Assembly (NCBI RefSeq): GCF_019904175.1
Contig: NZ_CP061913.1
Coordinates: 2,914,001 to 2,978,000, forward strand
Reading direction: 5' to 3'
Origin: Dactylosporangium vinaceum
GTDB taxonomy: Bacteria; Actinomycetota; Actinomycetes; Mycobacteriales; Micromonosporaceae
Length of the DNA: 64,000 bases
The position numbers and the translations under genes are program-made. The notes under the pieces were generated by a model that saw only the letters and a list, made by a program, of their open reading frames with translations, did no database searches and was not told the DNA's origin. Position 1 is the stretch's first letter; each line of letters begins with the position of its first letter. This document shows, piece after piece, positions 16,289-24,507 of the stretch.

Positions 16289-16786
16289 GTGGAGGACTTC
16301 GAGGCGTACGTCGGCGTGGCGTGGCCGCGGCTGCTGCGCTCGGCGTGGCTGCTCACGCACGACTGGCACCGGGCCGAGGACCTGGTCCAGACGGTCCTGG
16401 CCCGCGGCTACGGTCGCTGGCCCCGGATCAAGGACGGTGCGCCCGACGCGTACTTCCGCGCGATGCTCGCCAGCACGTATCTGAGCTGGTGGCGGCGGCG
16501 CTGGCGGGGCGAACTGCCCACGGAACAGCTGCCGGAGCGGCCGGCGGGCGGGGGCGAGCTCGAAGGGGTCGAGCTGCGGCACCTGCTCGCCGGCGCCCTC
16601 GCGCGGCTGCCGCGGCAGCAGCGGGCGGTGCTGATGCTGCGCTTCCACGGCGACTTCACCGAGGCCGACACGGCCCGGGTCCTGGGTCTGCGCATCGGCA
16701 CGGTGAAGTCACACACAGCGCGCGCCCTGGCGGCGCTGCGCCACGACCCGCAGCTGCGGGCACTGTTGAGCGAAGGAGTGCAGTGA
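16289..16786 (+). CDS. SigE-family RNA polymerase sigma factor (ECF)
   Basis: 165 residues. GTG at 16289 preceded by GGGAGG at good distance. Region 2: FEAYVGVAWPRLLRSAWLLTHDWHRAEDLVQTVL. Region 4: LARLPRQQRAVLMLRFHGDFTEADTARVLGLRIGTVKSHTARALAALR. The short length and W-rich region 2 place it in the SigE (SigE-like, about 170 aa) subfamily that is abundant in actinomycetes. The next gene overlaps its stop by one base (TGATG) and encodes a single-pass membrane protein, so the pair looks like sigma factor and anti-sigma or membrane partner. Confidence 0.92.
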   Translation: MEDFEAYVGVAWPRLLRSAWLLTHDWHRAEDLVQTVLARGYGRWPRIKDGAPDAYFRAMLASTYLSWWRRRWRGELPTEQLPERPAGGGELEGVELRHLLAGALARLPRQQRAVLMLRFHGDFTEADTARVLGLRIGTVKSHTARALAALRHDPQLRALLSEGVQ

Positions 16787-17643
16787 TGAGCGACGAGGAG
16801 GTCATCGACCTGTTCGATCGGGCGGTTGCCGAGGTCCCGCCGGCGCTGCTGCCGGCACCGCACGCAGCGATCCGGCGCCGGGTGCGCCGCCGCCGCGCGA
16901 CCGGCTGGGGGGCCGCGACGGCCGCCGTCCTGGCCGTCGTCGCCGGGTTCGCGGTGGCGCGGGCAGATCGGGCATCCGACTCGCCGCAGCCGGCCGCGTC
17001 AAGGGAGCCGGCGGCGACGGCGGGCGTGCCGTGGGCCGGCGCCCGGATCGACCGGGCCGGCACCCGGATCACGGTGTACGCGGTGCCGAGGCTCGGCAAG
17101 TGCGTCGAACGGGACCCCGCCCACGACGATCTGGTGCTCACCGACGACAAGATCACAATGTCCCTGGACGGCGCATACACCGGCTGTGCCGACGACACGC
17201 AGGTGACGGCCCGGACCTTCGAACTGCCGCAGGCGGCCGGGACCCGGCTGCTGGCCGACGGGCGCAGTCCGTGGGGGCAGCCGTTCATCTTCTCCGACAC
17301 GGACCTGCCGGACCTCGCGGCCGGCGGGTGGAGCGAGCAGCCGCCGTCATGGCTCGGCTCCGGCGACCCCACCCTCGCGCTCCGGTTCACCCGGCCCGGC
17401 GGTCCGGACCTCCGGGTGCTGGCGGTCCGCTCGCAGCCGGAGCCCGGCAGCCAGGACGAGACGCCCGATCACGCCCTGATGGTGAACGGCAAGCGGATCG
17501 ACGTGTACGGCCGGGCCGGCCGCCTGACCGCCAGCTGGTGGTCCGCCGACGCCGGGGCCGTGCACTTCACGATGGACGTGTCGGGCGCGGCGCTCGGAGT
17601 GTCGGAGTTCGACGCGATGCTGCGTGGCCTGACCTGGGCGTGA
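16786..17643 (+). CDS. single-pass membrane protein, likely partner of the SigE-family sigma factor
   Basis: 285 residues. ATG at 16786 with AAGGAG ribosome site, overlapping the sigma gene stop. Residues 1-45 are cytoplasmic (MSDEEVIDLFDRAVAEVPP then a basic RRRVRRRRAT). One transmembrane helix follows (about 46-63), then an extracellular beta-rich domain of about 220 residues with two Cys. I do not recognise the outer domain. The layout is that of genes following SigE-type factors, where the short cytoplasmic part may bind the sigma factor; the HxxxCxxC zinc anti-sigma motif is absent. Confidence 0.75.
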   Translation: MSDEEVIDLFDRAVAEVPPALLPAPHAAIRRRVRRRRATGWGAATAAVLAVVAGFAVARADRASDSPQPAASREPAATAGVPWAGARIDRAGTRITVYAVPRLGKCVERDPAHDDLVLTDDKITMSLDGAYTGCADDTQVTARTFELPQAAGTRLLADGRSPWGQPFIFSDTDLPDLAAGGWSEQPPSWLGSGDPTLALRFTRPGGPDLRVLAVRSQPEPGSQDETPDHALMVNGKRIDVYGRAGRLTASWWSADAGAVHFTMDVSGAALGVSEFDAMLRGLTWA

Positions 17644-17696
17644 TGCCGCCCTGACCGGGCCCCGCACCGGGCGACCCGGCTGGCATGATCGATCGC

Positions 17697-18896
17697 ATGT
17701 CCATCTCCGCGGTGTTGCGGGCGGCGCAGGTCGCCCGGGTGCTGGCGGCCGGCTGTATCGGGCGGTTGCCGCTCGGAGCGGCGCCCGTCGCGCTGCTGCT
17801 CTACGCGCGCGAGAGCGTGTCGATCGCCGCGGCCGGGCTGCTCGTCGGGGTGTACACGGCCGGGCTGGCGGTCGGCGGTCCGGTCCTGGCCCGGATCGCC
17901 GACCGGTTCCGGCAGCCGCCGGTGATGCTGAGCGGGGTCGTGCTGTCCACCGTCGGCTTCGTGGTGCTGGTCCAGGGTGTACCGCTCTGGGCCGCCGCGG
18001 TCGCCGTGCTGTTCGCCGGTCTCGGTGCGCCGCCGTTCGAGGCCGGGCTTCGGGTGCTCTGGCGCGACCTGCTCGACGAGACGCAGCTGCAGACGGCCTA
18101 CACGCTCGACATCGCGGTGCAGGAGCTCATCTTCATCTTCGGGCCGCTCATCGCCGGGCTCGCGGTCGCGGCCGGGGGTGGGGCGGCCGGGGTGTACGTC
18201 ACGGCCGGGCTGCAGCTGCTCGGAACCGTGTGGTTCGTGACCACACCGGCGGTGCGCGGGTGGCGGGGTGAGCGGGCCGAGCGGCACTGGGCGGGGGCGC
18301 TGCGCTCGCGGCCGCTGCGGCTGCTGCTCACGGCGGTGGTGCTGGTCGGGGCCGGGGTCGGGTCGCTGCCGGTGGCGATGCTCGACTACGCCGAGTCGGT
18401 CGGGCACCGGTCGTTCTCCAGCTGGCTGCTCGCCGCGCAGGCGGTCGGGGCGCTCATCGGCGGGCTGGCCAACACGCGGCTGAACGTGAACGCGCGGCGG
18501 CTGCCGGTGCTCGGTGGCCTGCTCGGGATCGGCTACGTCCCGCTGCTGCTCACGCCCGGCAACGCGCTGCTCATGCTGCCGCCGGCCGTGCTGTGCGGGC
18601 TCTGCCTGCCGATCCTGCTGACCGCCGCGTTCCTCACCGTGGACCGCGTGGCTCCGGCCGGTACCGCCGCCGAGGCTTTTGCCTGGGTCGCCACCGCATT
18701 CTCGGTCGGGGCGGCGCTGGGGGCGGCGGTGGACGGCGCGATCCTCGACGCGGTGAGCTCCACCCGGGCCGGGTTCGTCCTGTCCCCGGTGGTCATTCTG
18801 CTGGCGGTGCCCTGGCTGCGGCCGGTGGCCCGCCATGCGCCTGGCGGGAAAGTTCAAGACTCCGGGGGTACCGCCACGGCATCCTCGCAAGCATGA
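17697..18896 (+). CDS. MFS transporter
   Basis: 399 residues from the ATG at 17697; an ATG at 17685 would add four. CATGAT lies 7 nt before 17697. Twelve hydrophobic segments, a cytoplasmic RIADRFRQPP loop after TM2 (the MFS signature position) and no large domains. It resembles small-molecule efflux MFS proteins, but the substrate is unknown. The stop overlaps the ATG of the next gene (ATGA), so the two are coupled. Confidence 0.85.
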   Translation: MSISAVLRAAQVARVLAAGCIGRLPLGAAPVALLLYARESVSIAAAGLLVGVYTAGLAVGGPVLARIADRFRQPPVMLSGVVLSTVGFVVLVQGVPLWAAAVAVLFAGLGAPPFEAGLRVLWRDLLDETQLQTAYTLDIAVQELIFIFGPLIAGLAVAAGGGAAGVYVTAGLQLLGTVWFVTTPAVRGWRGERAERHWAGALRSRPLRLLLTAVVLVGAGVGSLPVAMLDYAESVGHRSFSSWLLAAQAVGALIGGLANTRLNVNARRLPVLGGLLGIGYVPLLLTPGNALLMLPPAVLCGLCLPILLTAAFLTVDRVAPAGTAAEAFAWVATAFSVGAALGAAVDGAILDAVSSTRAGFVLSPVVILLAVPWLRPVARHAPGGKVQDSGGTATASSQA

Positions 18897-19426
18897 AGAA
18901 GCACTTGCTGCTGGCGGAAGCCGCACCTGTCACGCTGGCCGTCGTCGACCTCGTGAAGCCGGGTGACCTGGACCGGGCCACGCCGTGCGCGGAGTGGGAC
19001 GTGCGCGCGCTGTGCGCGCACCTGCTGGAGTGGGGGCCGCCGCTGGAGGGCGCCGCGCGCAAGGAGTCGGTGCCGCCCGGGGACGGCTCGGGGGACGTGC
19101 GCGGGCAGTTCGAGCGGCTGGCCGCCGGGTGGTCGGCGCCGGCGGCGTGGGAGGGCATGACCGTCATGGCCACGATGGAGCTGCCGGCCGACCTGGTGGG
19201 CGGGATGGTGCTCGCGGAGTTCGTCCTGCACGGGTGGGACCTGGCCCGGGCCCTGGACGTGCCGATCGCGTTCCCCGACGACGTGCTGCGCCTGATGTAC
19301 GACGAGGTGGCCCGCACGGCCGATCAGGGTCGCGCGATGGGGGTGTACGGGCCCGAGGTCGCGGTGCCCGCGGATGCGCCGCTGTTCGACCGGGTGCTGG
19401 GGCTCAGCGGCCGCACGCCGGGCTAG
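18893..19426 (+). CDS. TIGR03086-type DinB/mycothiol-isomerase-like protein
   Basis: 177 residues. ATG at 18893 overlapping the MFS stop. It opens with a four-helix DinB-like domain: DLDRATPCAEWDVRALCAHLLEWG, a motif shared with mycothiol-dependent maleylpyruvate isomerase N-terminal domains. ADLVGGMVLAEFVLHGWDLARAL follows, with the His that usually completes a metal site. Members are metal-binding and possibly mycothiol-linked transferases. Coupling to an MFS exporter suggests detoxification of a small molecule (inference). Confidence 0.85.
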   Translation: MKKHLLLAEAAPVTLAVVDLVKPGDLDRATPCAEWDVRALCAHLLEWGPPLEGAARKESVPPGDGSGDVRGQFERLAAGWSAPAAWEGMTVMATMELPADLVGGMVLAEFVLHGWDLARALDVPIAFPDDVLRLMYDEVARTADQGRAMGVYGPEVAVPADAPLFDRVLGLSGRTPG

Positions 19427-19463
19427 TACCGCAACTGCCTACTCCATGATCGGCAGGACCCGC

Positions 19464-20234
19464 CTAGGCGCCGACGGCGGTCCAGACGGGGTACTTCGGC
19501 GCGCGGCCGTCGCCGGACGAGCGGCCCTGCAGCCGGCGGGTGACCCAGGGCAGGACGTGCTCGCGGTAGTACTTCGCCTCGGCGAGCAGGCCGCGCGCCG
19601 AGGCCGGGCCGGGGTCGACCCGGTGAGCGGTCGTCGGGTGGCCGAGGGCGGTGAGCACGAGCCCGGCCACGCGGCGGTGGCCGTTGGCGTTGAGGTGGAG
19701 GCGGTCGGCGGACCAGTAGGGCGCCCGGCGGATCTCCTGGTCGCCGAAGATGTTGACGAACAGGGCGTCGTACTTCGCGGCCAGCTCCGTGACGGCCGCG
19801 GACAGGATCGTGCCCTTGCGCCGGATCACGTGGCCGAACGGCAGGTGCTCCGACGGGTCGGCCCCGCTGAGCAGGAGCATCTTCACCCCGGCGGCGGTCG
19901 TCTTGCGCAGCGCGACCTCGGTGAGCTCCAGCAGCCGGTCGATGTCCGTGCCGCGGCGCATCATGTCGTTGCCGCCACCGTTGAGCGACAGCATCGTGGG
20001 CGCCGGGTCGAGGCCGAGCGCCACGTCGAGCTGCTCGTCGAGGATGGGTCCGAGCAGCCGCCCGCGAATGGCGAGGTTGGCGTACTGCACCGGCTCGCCT
20101 GTCGCCTCGGCGATCCCGGCGGCCACGAGGTCCGCCCAGCCGCGCGGGGTCCCGTCGGCCCGCTCGTCGCCCATACCTTCGGTGAAGCTGTCCCCGATCG
20201 CCACGTACCGCACACGACCATCATGCTCTTGCAC
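19464..20234 (-). CDS. SGNH/GDSL hydrolase
   Basis: 256 residues from a GTG at 20234, which has GGAG five bases upstream; a GTG at 20213 is the alternative. Block I YVAIGDSFTEGMGDE (nucleophile Ser), block III LNGGGNDMM and block V SADRLHLNANGHRRVA (DxxH) are all intact. The family hydrolyses esters or removes acyl/acetyl groups. There is no signal peptide, so it is likely cytoplasmic. Its substrate is unknown. Confidence 0.88.
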   Translation of the reverse strand: MQEHDGRVRYVAIGDSFTEGMGDERADGTPRGWADLVAAGIAEATGEPVQYANLAIRGRLLGPILDEQLDVALGLDPAPTMLSLNGGGNDMMRRGTDIDRLLELTEVALRKTTAAGVKMLLLSGADPSEHLPFGHVIRRKGTILSAAVTELAAKYDALFVNIFGDQEIRRAPYWSADRLHLNANGHRRVAGLVLTALGHPTTAHRVDPGPASARGLLAEAKYYREHVLPWVTRRLQGRSSGDGRAPKYPVWTAVGA

Positions 20235-20249
20235 CGAGGCTCCGTCACA

Positions 20250-20286
20250 CGCGGGTCGGCGGTGCTCGCGCGGGTCGGCGGTGCTC
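20250..20286 (-). repeat. 18-bp direct repeat, two exact copies
   Basis: CGCGGGTCGGCGGTGCTC at 20250-20267 and 20269-20286. It lies between the rhomboid gene end and the SGNH gene start and touches the rhomboid stop codon. It looks like a local slippage duplication. Confidence 0.75.
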
Positions 20287-21016
20287 ACGCGGCGAGGCCG
20301 AGGGCCCGGCCGTCGCGACCCTGCGCCCGGGCCCGGCGCCGGTGCGCCAGGCGGTACAGCGGGCCGAGCGCCAGCCCGGCCGCGAACGCCCAGCCGTGAT
20401 GGTCCCCGGCCACGATCAGCACCGCGGCGGCGAGCACCGCGACCCCGACGAGCGTGAGGTCGGCCCGGCGCGGCCGGCGGCTCCGCGCGAACTGGTAGCA
20501 CCAGGCGCCGGCCACGATGACGACGATCGCCACGCCGAAGTTCACGAGGAGGCCCAGGGTGATGGCGGCCAGGAAGTAGCCGACGAACATCAGCGACACC
20601 GACGGCGCCCGCTCGCCGAGCACGACGGCCACCGCGAGCAGCGCCGCAACCCCGAGCACGGCGACCGACGTGCCGCCGCCGGGCGGCTCGAGCCAGTAGC
20701 CGGTCGCCTGCCCGGCGACCCCGCCCACGGCGTAGCCGGCCAGCCACCACCGCGGCCCCAGCACCCACTCGGCCCCGACCCCGATGACCGCGAGGAACAG
20801 CATGTTGCTGACGAACTGCGCGGTCCCCGACACTCCGGGCGACGCCATCTGTGTGAGCAGCGGCGAGAACAGCCGCCACCAGTGCCCCCACGTGAGCCCG
20901 GCGGGGTCGCGCTCCAGCGCCGCCCCCCAGCCGGGAACCGTCCACTGTAGAATCTCGGCGACCGCTGTCACGGCGAACACGATGGCGGTGACGATCGGGA
21001 ACGGGCGCTGTCTCAT
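20285..21016 (-). CDS. rhomboid-like intramembrane protein
   Basis: 243 residues from the ATG at 21016, which a TACGCT hexamer precedes by 6 nt. Six to seven transmembrane segments. Rhomboid features: FVSNMLFLAVIG (the HxxxN-like position), AVGGVAGQATGYW, a Ser in PPGGGTSVAVLG at the GxSG position (here GTSV), and a His in GDHHGWAFAAGLALG at the last-helix position. The Ser/His pair is present, but the strict GASG loop is altered, so protease activity is uncertain. It is separated by a small direct repeat from the SGNH gene downstream. Confidence 0.72.
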   Translation of the reverse strand: MRQRPFPIVTAIVFAVTAVAEILQWTVPGWGAALERDPAGLTWGHWWRLFSPLLTQMASPGVSGTAQFVSNMLFLAVIGVGAEWVLGPRWWLAGYAVGGVAGQATGYWLEPPGGGTSVAVLGVAALLAVAVVLGERAPSVSLMFVGYFLAAITLGLLVNFGVAIVVIVAGAWCYQFARSRRPRRADLTLVGVAVLAAAVLIVAGDHHGWAFAAGLALGPLYRLAHRRRARAQGRDGRALGLAA

Positions 21017-21022
21017 ACGGCA

Positions 21023-21028
21023 AGCGTA
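21023..21028 (-). promoter_or_regulatory. leaderless -10 hexamer for the rhomboid gene
   Basis: TACGCT on the minus strand, 6 nt before the ATG at 21016. Confidence 0.5.
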
Positions 21029-21099
21029 GGAATCGCGGCCGTCGGCGCGGTAGGGACAAATGTCACCGGAGTTCCGGTGCAGATCGCCGTGCGCCGCGC

Positions 21100-21936
21100 T
21101 CAGGCGCCGAGCTGGGCGATGTCGTCGGCGGTGAGGCGGAGGCGGGCGGCGGCGATGTTCTCGTCCAGGTGGGCCGGCGAGGACGTGCCGGGGATCGGCA
21201 GCATGACGGGGGAGCGGTGGAGCAGCCAGGCGAGGGCGACCTGGGTGCGGGTGGCGCCGTGCCGGTGGGCGACCGCGGCGACCGGGTCGTCGGCGGCGGC
21301 GCCGGTGAAGGGTGCGACCGGGAGCCAGGGGACGAAGGCGATCCCGTGCTGCCCGCAGTAATCCAGGACCTCCTCGGAGGCTCGGTCGGTGAGGTTGTAG
21401 CGGTTCTGGACGCTCACGATCGGCGTGATCTTCGCGGCCTCGGTGAGCTGGGCGACGGTGACTTCCGAGAGGCCGACGTGGCGGACCTTGCCCTCGTCCT
21501 GGAGCGTTCGCAGCGCGCCGATCTGATCCGCGAGCGGCACCGCCGGGTCGATGCGGTGCAGCTGGTAGAGGTCGATGCGGTCGAGCCGCAGCCGGCGCAG
21601 GCTCAGCTCGGCCTGCTGGCGCAGGTATTCGGGGCGGCCGAGCGGGATCCACCGGCGACCCAGGTTGATCTGGCCGCCCTTGGTGGCGATCACCACGCCC
21701 GGCCGGTACGGGTGCAGCGCCTCGGCGAGCAGCGCCTCGTTGTCGCCGAAGTCGTAGGAGTCGGCGGTGTCGATGAAGTCGACGCCGAGCTCGACCGCGC
21801 GCCGGGCGACGGCTCTCGACGCGGAGCGGTCCAGCCGGGCCGGCGCGCCGGTCAGCCGCATGGCGCCGAATCCGAGCCGGTGCACCGGCAGGTCGCCACC
21901 GATGGTCACGGTGGTGGTGTCGGACAACGTGTGCAT
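21100..21936 (-). CDS. aldo/keto reductase
   Basis: 278 residues, ATG at 21936 with GAGGTG ribosome site. TIM-barrel AKR motifs: LGFGAMRLTG, GVDFIDTADSYDFGDNE (Asp and catalytic Tyr), VIATKGG (Lys), LYQLHRID (His) and VALAWLLHRSPVMLPIPGTS for NADPH. Cytoplasmic NADPH-dependent carbonyl reductase of unknown substrate. A LysR-type gene is divergent 100 bp away and probably controls it. Confidence 0.93.
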   Translation of the reverse strand: MHTLSDTTTVTIGGDLPVHRLGFGAMRLTGAPARLDRSASRAVARRAVELGVDFIDTADSYDFGDNEALLAEALHPYRPGVVIATKGGQINLGRRWIPLGRPEYLRQQAELSLRRLRLDRIDLYQLHRIDPAVPLADQIGALRTLQDEGKVRHVGLSEVTVAQLTEAAKITPIVSVQNRYNLTDRASEEVLDYCGQHGIAFVPWLPVAPFTGAAADDPVAAVAHRHGATRTQVALAWLLHRSPVMLPIPGTSSPAHLDENIAAARLRLTADDIAQLGA

Positions 21937-21968
21937 TGCTCACCTCAACAGGTCGGGAGTACGCCATC

Positions 21969-21980
21969 CACGTTGACGTG
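21969..21980. promoter_or_regulatory. palindrome in the AKR/LysR intergenic region
   Basis: CACGT-TG-ACGTG, 33 bp upstream of the AKR start. A second, AGTGA-N8-TCACT, lies at 21998-22015. Either may be the LysR binding site. Confidence 0.4.
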
Positions 21981-22023
21981 AGCTATACATAAGGACAAGT
22001 GATTGTTCGTTCACTCCACCGCG

Positions 22024-22029
22024 TAGCAT
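22024..22029 (+). promoter_or_regulatory. leaderless -10 hexamer for the LysR gene
   Basis: TAGCAT followed by 7 nt and the GTG at 22037. Confidence 0.55.
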
Positions 22030-22036
22030 CGCTACA

Positions 22037-22951
22037 GTGTTGAACCTGGAGCGGCTGCGCGTGCTGCACGCGGTGTTCACGACCGGGTCCATCGTCGGCG
22101 CCGCCCGCGCCCTGCACGTCACCACCTCCGCCGTCTCGCAGCAGATGGCGCGGCTGGAGCGGGAGGTGGGCCAGCGGCTGCTCGAACGGCAGGGCCGGGG
22201 CGTGCGGCTGACCGAGGCCGGCGATCTGCTCGCCCGCCACGCCGGCGACCTGCTCAGCCACGTCGAGCGGATCGAGTCCGGCATCGCCGGGCACCGCGGC
22301 GCGGTCGCCGGGGCCCTGGCCGTCGCCGCGTTCGCGACCGCGGCGCGCGGGCTGCTGCCCGCCGTCCTGCGGGACCTGCGATCGCGGTATCCGGACCTGT
22401 CGGTGGCGCTGTCCGAGCGGGAGCCGCACGAGGCGATCCCCGCCCTGGCCCGCGGCGACCTCGACATCGCGGTCGTGCAGGACTGGGCCGACGATGCGCT
22501 GCGCATCCCGGATGACCTGGCGTGGCGGCACCTCCTGGACGACGTCCTCGACGTGGCGCTCCCGGCCGATCACCCGCTGGCCGGGCGCGCCGCCGTGGCC
22601 GTGCGTGAGCTCGCCGGCGAGGACTGGATCAGCTGGAGTGCCGGGCAGATGTGCCACGACTGGCTCGTGCGGACACTGCGCATCGACGGCGTGCCGCCAC
22701 GTGTCGCGCACACCGCCTCGGAGCACTCGACGCAGCTCGCGCTGGTCGCGGCCGGCCTCGGTGCGGCGGTGATCCCGCGGCTCGGCCGCGATCCCGTGCC
22801 GCCGTCGGTCCGCTTCGTCCCGGTCGACCCGGCGCCGGTCCGGCGCGTCCTGGCACTCTGGCGCCGCAGCGCCACCGGCCGCCCCGCCGTCGGCGCCGCC
22901 CTCGACTCGCTCCTGCGGCACTGCACACCGGCGGCGGGCATCGGCCGATGA
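22037..22951 (+). CDS. LysR-family transcriptional regulator
   Basis: 304 residues. N-terminal HTH LNLERLRVLHAVFTTGSIVGAARALHVTTSAVSQQMARLEREVG. The C-terminal periplasmic-binding-like effector domain (about 90-295) has LPAVLRDLRSRYPDLSVAL, GDLDIAVVQDW and a LVAAGLGAAVIPRLG helix. The GTG start is supported by the TAGCAT hexamer. It is divergent from the aldo/keto reductase. It ends 15 bp before the stop of the convergent MocR gene. Confidence 0.92.
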   Translation: MLNLERLRVLHAVFTTGSIVGAARALHVTTSAVSQQMARLEREVGQRLLERQGRGVRLTEAGDLLARHAGDLLSHVERIESGIAGHRGAVAGALAVAAFATAARGLLPAVLRDLRSRYPDLSVALSEREPHEAIPALARGDLDIAVVQDWADDALRIPDDLAWRHLLDDVLDVALPADHPLAGRAAVAVRELAGEDWISWSAGQMCHDWLVRTLRIDGVPPRVAHTASEHSTQLALVAAGLGAAVIPRLGRDPVPPSVRFVPVDPAPVRRVLALWRRSATGRPAVGAALDSLLRHCTPAAGIGR

Positions 22952-22965
22952 GCCCGGCGACAGCC

Positions 22966-24372
22966 CTAGCGCCAGCCGCGGGGGTGGGTGGCCGACCGCG
23001 GGCCGCTGCCGCGCAGCTCGGCGCCCGCGGCCTCGGCGAAGATGTCGGCAAGCGCGGCGTAGTCGTCGTGGATCAGGCCCGCCGTGATGCGGACGTGGTC
23101 GGTGTCCAGGTGGGTGACCTCGAACGGGGCGCCGGGGGCGACGGCTATCCCGTGCGCGGCAAGCGTCAGGAGGGCGACCTGCTGGTTTGCCACGGCCATC
23201 CAGATGTTGATGCCGTCGGCGCCGGTGGCGGTGACGCCGCGGGCCTCGAGGGCGGTCAGGAGGGTGGTCCGGCGGCGGGCGTACTCGGCGCGGGCGTCGG
23301 CTACCTGCCGTACGGTCGCCGGGTTCTGCAGGAGATCGAGCAGGACGGCCTGTAGCAGGCGCGACGACCAGCCGGGGCCCAGCAGGCGGCGGTCGGTCAC
23401 GGCGGTGACCACCCGGGACGGGCCGCCTATGGCGGCCAGGCGCAGGTCCGGGCCGTGGCTCTTCGAGAAGCTGACCACGTGGACGGTGCGGTCGGGTAGG
23501 CGGCGGCCGAGGCTGACCGGGGCGGCGGTGGCGATGGCGCCGGCGTGGTCGTCCTCGATCACGGTGATGCCCGGGTGGCGGGCCAGGATCCGGGCCAGCT
23601 TGTCGGCGCGGGCCGCGGTCATGCTGGTGCCCGTCGGGTTGTGGGCCCTCGGCTGCAGGAACAGGGCCACCGGGTCGCAGGTGCCCAGCGCGGCGGTCAG
23701 GGCGTCGGGGCGCAGGCCCTGGTCGTCGAGCGGCACGCCCACCACCGTCGCGCCGACCGTTTCCAGCAGGTCGAGCGTCGGGGGGAATGCGGGGTCCTCG
23801 ACCAGGACGTGGTCGCCGAAGCGGACCACGACGCCGGTGATGCGGTCCAGGGCGTCCATGGCGCCGTCCACGACCGTGATCGCCTCCGGCGGGAAGGGCC
23901 AGCGCTCGCGGAGGACCTCCTCCAGGCCCGGCAGCACGGCGCCGTCGAGGTAGGACGTGGTCAGGCGGGCGTCGCCGATGCGCCGCAGGGCCTCGCTGAG
24001 ACCGGGCAGGAGGTCGTAGTCGGGGATGCCGGTGGAGAAGTCGCGGATCAGGCCGCCGCGGACCTCGCTGACCCGGCTGCCCAGCTGGGCGTAGCGCAGG
24101 CGCTGGCGGGGGACGGCGGGGGCGGCCACGAAGGTGCCCGAGCGGCCCCGGGTCTGGATGGCGCCCGCGCGGGCCAGGCTGCGCCACGCCTCGCTGACAG
24201 TTGTCGGGCTGATCCCGAGCTCGCGCGCGACGTCGCGGACGGTCGGCAGGCGGGCGCCGGCGGGCAGCGTGCCGGCGGTGACAAGGCGGCTCACCGCAGC
24301 CGCGATGCCCCGGGCGCTGCGGTCGTCGACGGCCCCGGTGATGAGCGCGAGCAAATTACATCTCCGAAACAT
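22966..24372 (-). CDS. MocR-type regulator (GntR HTH fused to class I aminotransferase fold)
   Basis: 468 residues. Winged helix at about 10-80 (LPTVRDVARELGISPTTVSEAWRSLARAGAIQTRGRSGTFV). An aminotransferase-fold domain fills 105-455, with LQPRAHNPTGTSMT, VIEDDHAG and the PLP-lysine K304 in SFSKSHGPD. MocR proteins use PLP as effector and are not usually enzymes. It is divergent from the pyrimidine-catabolic operon, whose pathway yields beta-alanine. A MocR regulator sensing a PLP-amino-acid adduct from that pathway would fit well (inference). Short TGGACC sequences lie on both sides of the intergenic region. Confidence 0.9.
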   Translation of the reverse strand: MFRRCNLLALITGAVDDRSARGIAAAVSRLVTAGTLPAGARLPTVRDVARELGISPTTVSEAWRSLARAGAIQTRGRSGTFVAAPAVPRQRLRYAQLGSRVSEVRGGLIRDFSTGIPDYDLLPGLSEALRRIGDARLTTSYLDGAVLPGLEEVLRERWPFPPEAITVVDGAMDALDRITGVVVRFGDHVLVEDPAFPPTLDLLETVGATVVGVPLDDQGLRPDALTAALGTCDPVALFLQPRAHNPTGTSMTAARADKLARILARHPGITVIEDDHAGAIATAAPVSLGRRLPDRTVHVVSFSKSHGPDLRLAAIGGPSRVVTAVTDRRLLGPGWSSRLLQAVLLDLLQNPATVRQVADARAEYARRRTTLLTALEARGVTATGADGINIWMAVANQQVALLTLAAHGIAVAPGAPFEVTHLDTDHVRITAGLIHDDYAALADIFAEAAGAELRGSGPRSATHPRGWR

Positions 24373-24383
24373 TCTGTAACGCT

Positions 24384-24488
24384 TGGACCATTGTCCGCCT
24401 AGATTTGTGTCGTTAGTGTCCTACGGCATCCGACCCGAGACAAGGCTCGGTCCTATGCCCGGACAACCCCGCTACGGCCAATGTGGAC
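24384..24488. promoter_or_regulatory. possible MocR operator region
   Basis: TGGACC at 24384-24389 and 24483-24488 in direct orientation, with an inverted GGTCC at 24449-24453, in the 135-bp divergent region. A GAC(C)CGAG...CTCGGTC hairpin at about 24432-24452 may lie in the operon leader. MocR operators are often direct repeats, but the match here is weak. Confidence 0.3.
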
Positions 24489-24507
24489 CGACCAGAGAGG
24501 GGCAGCC

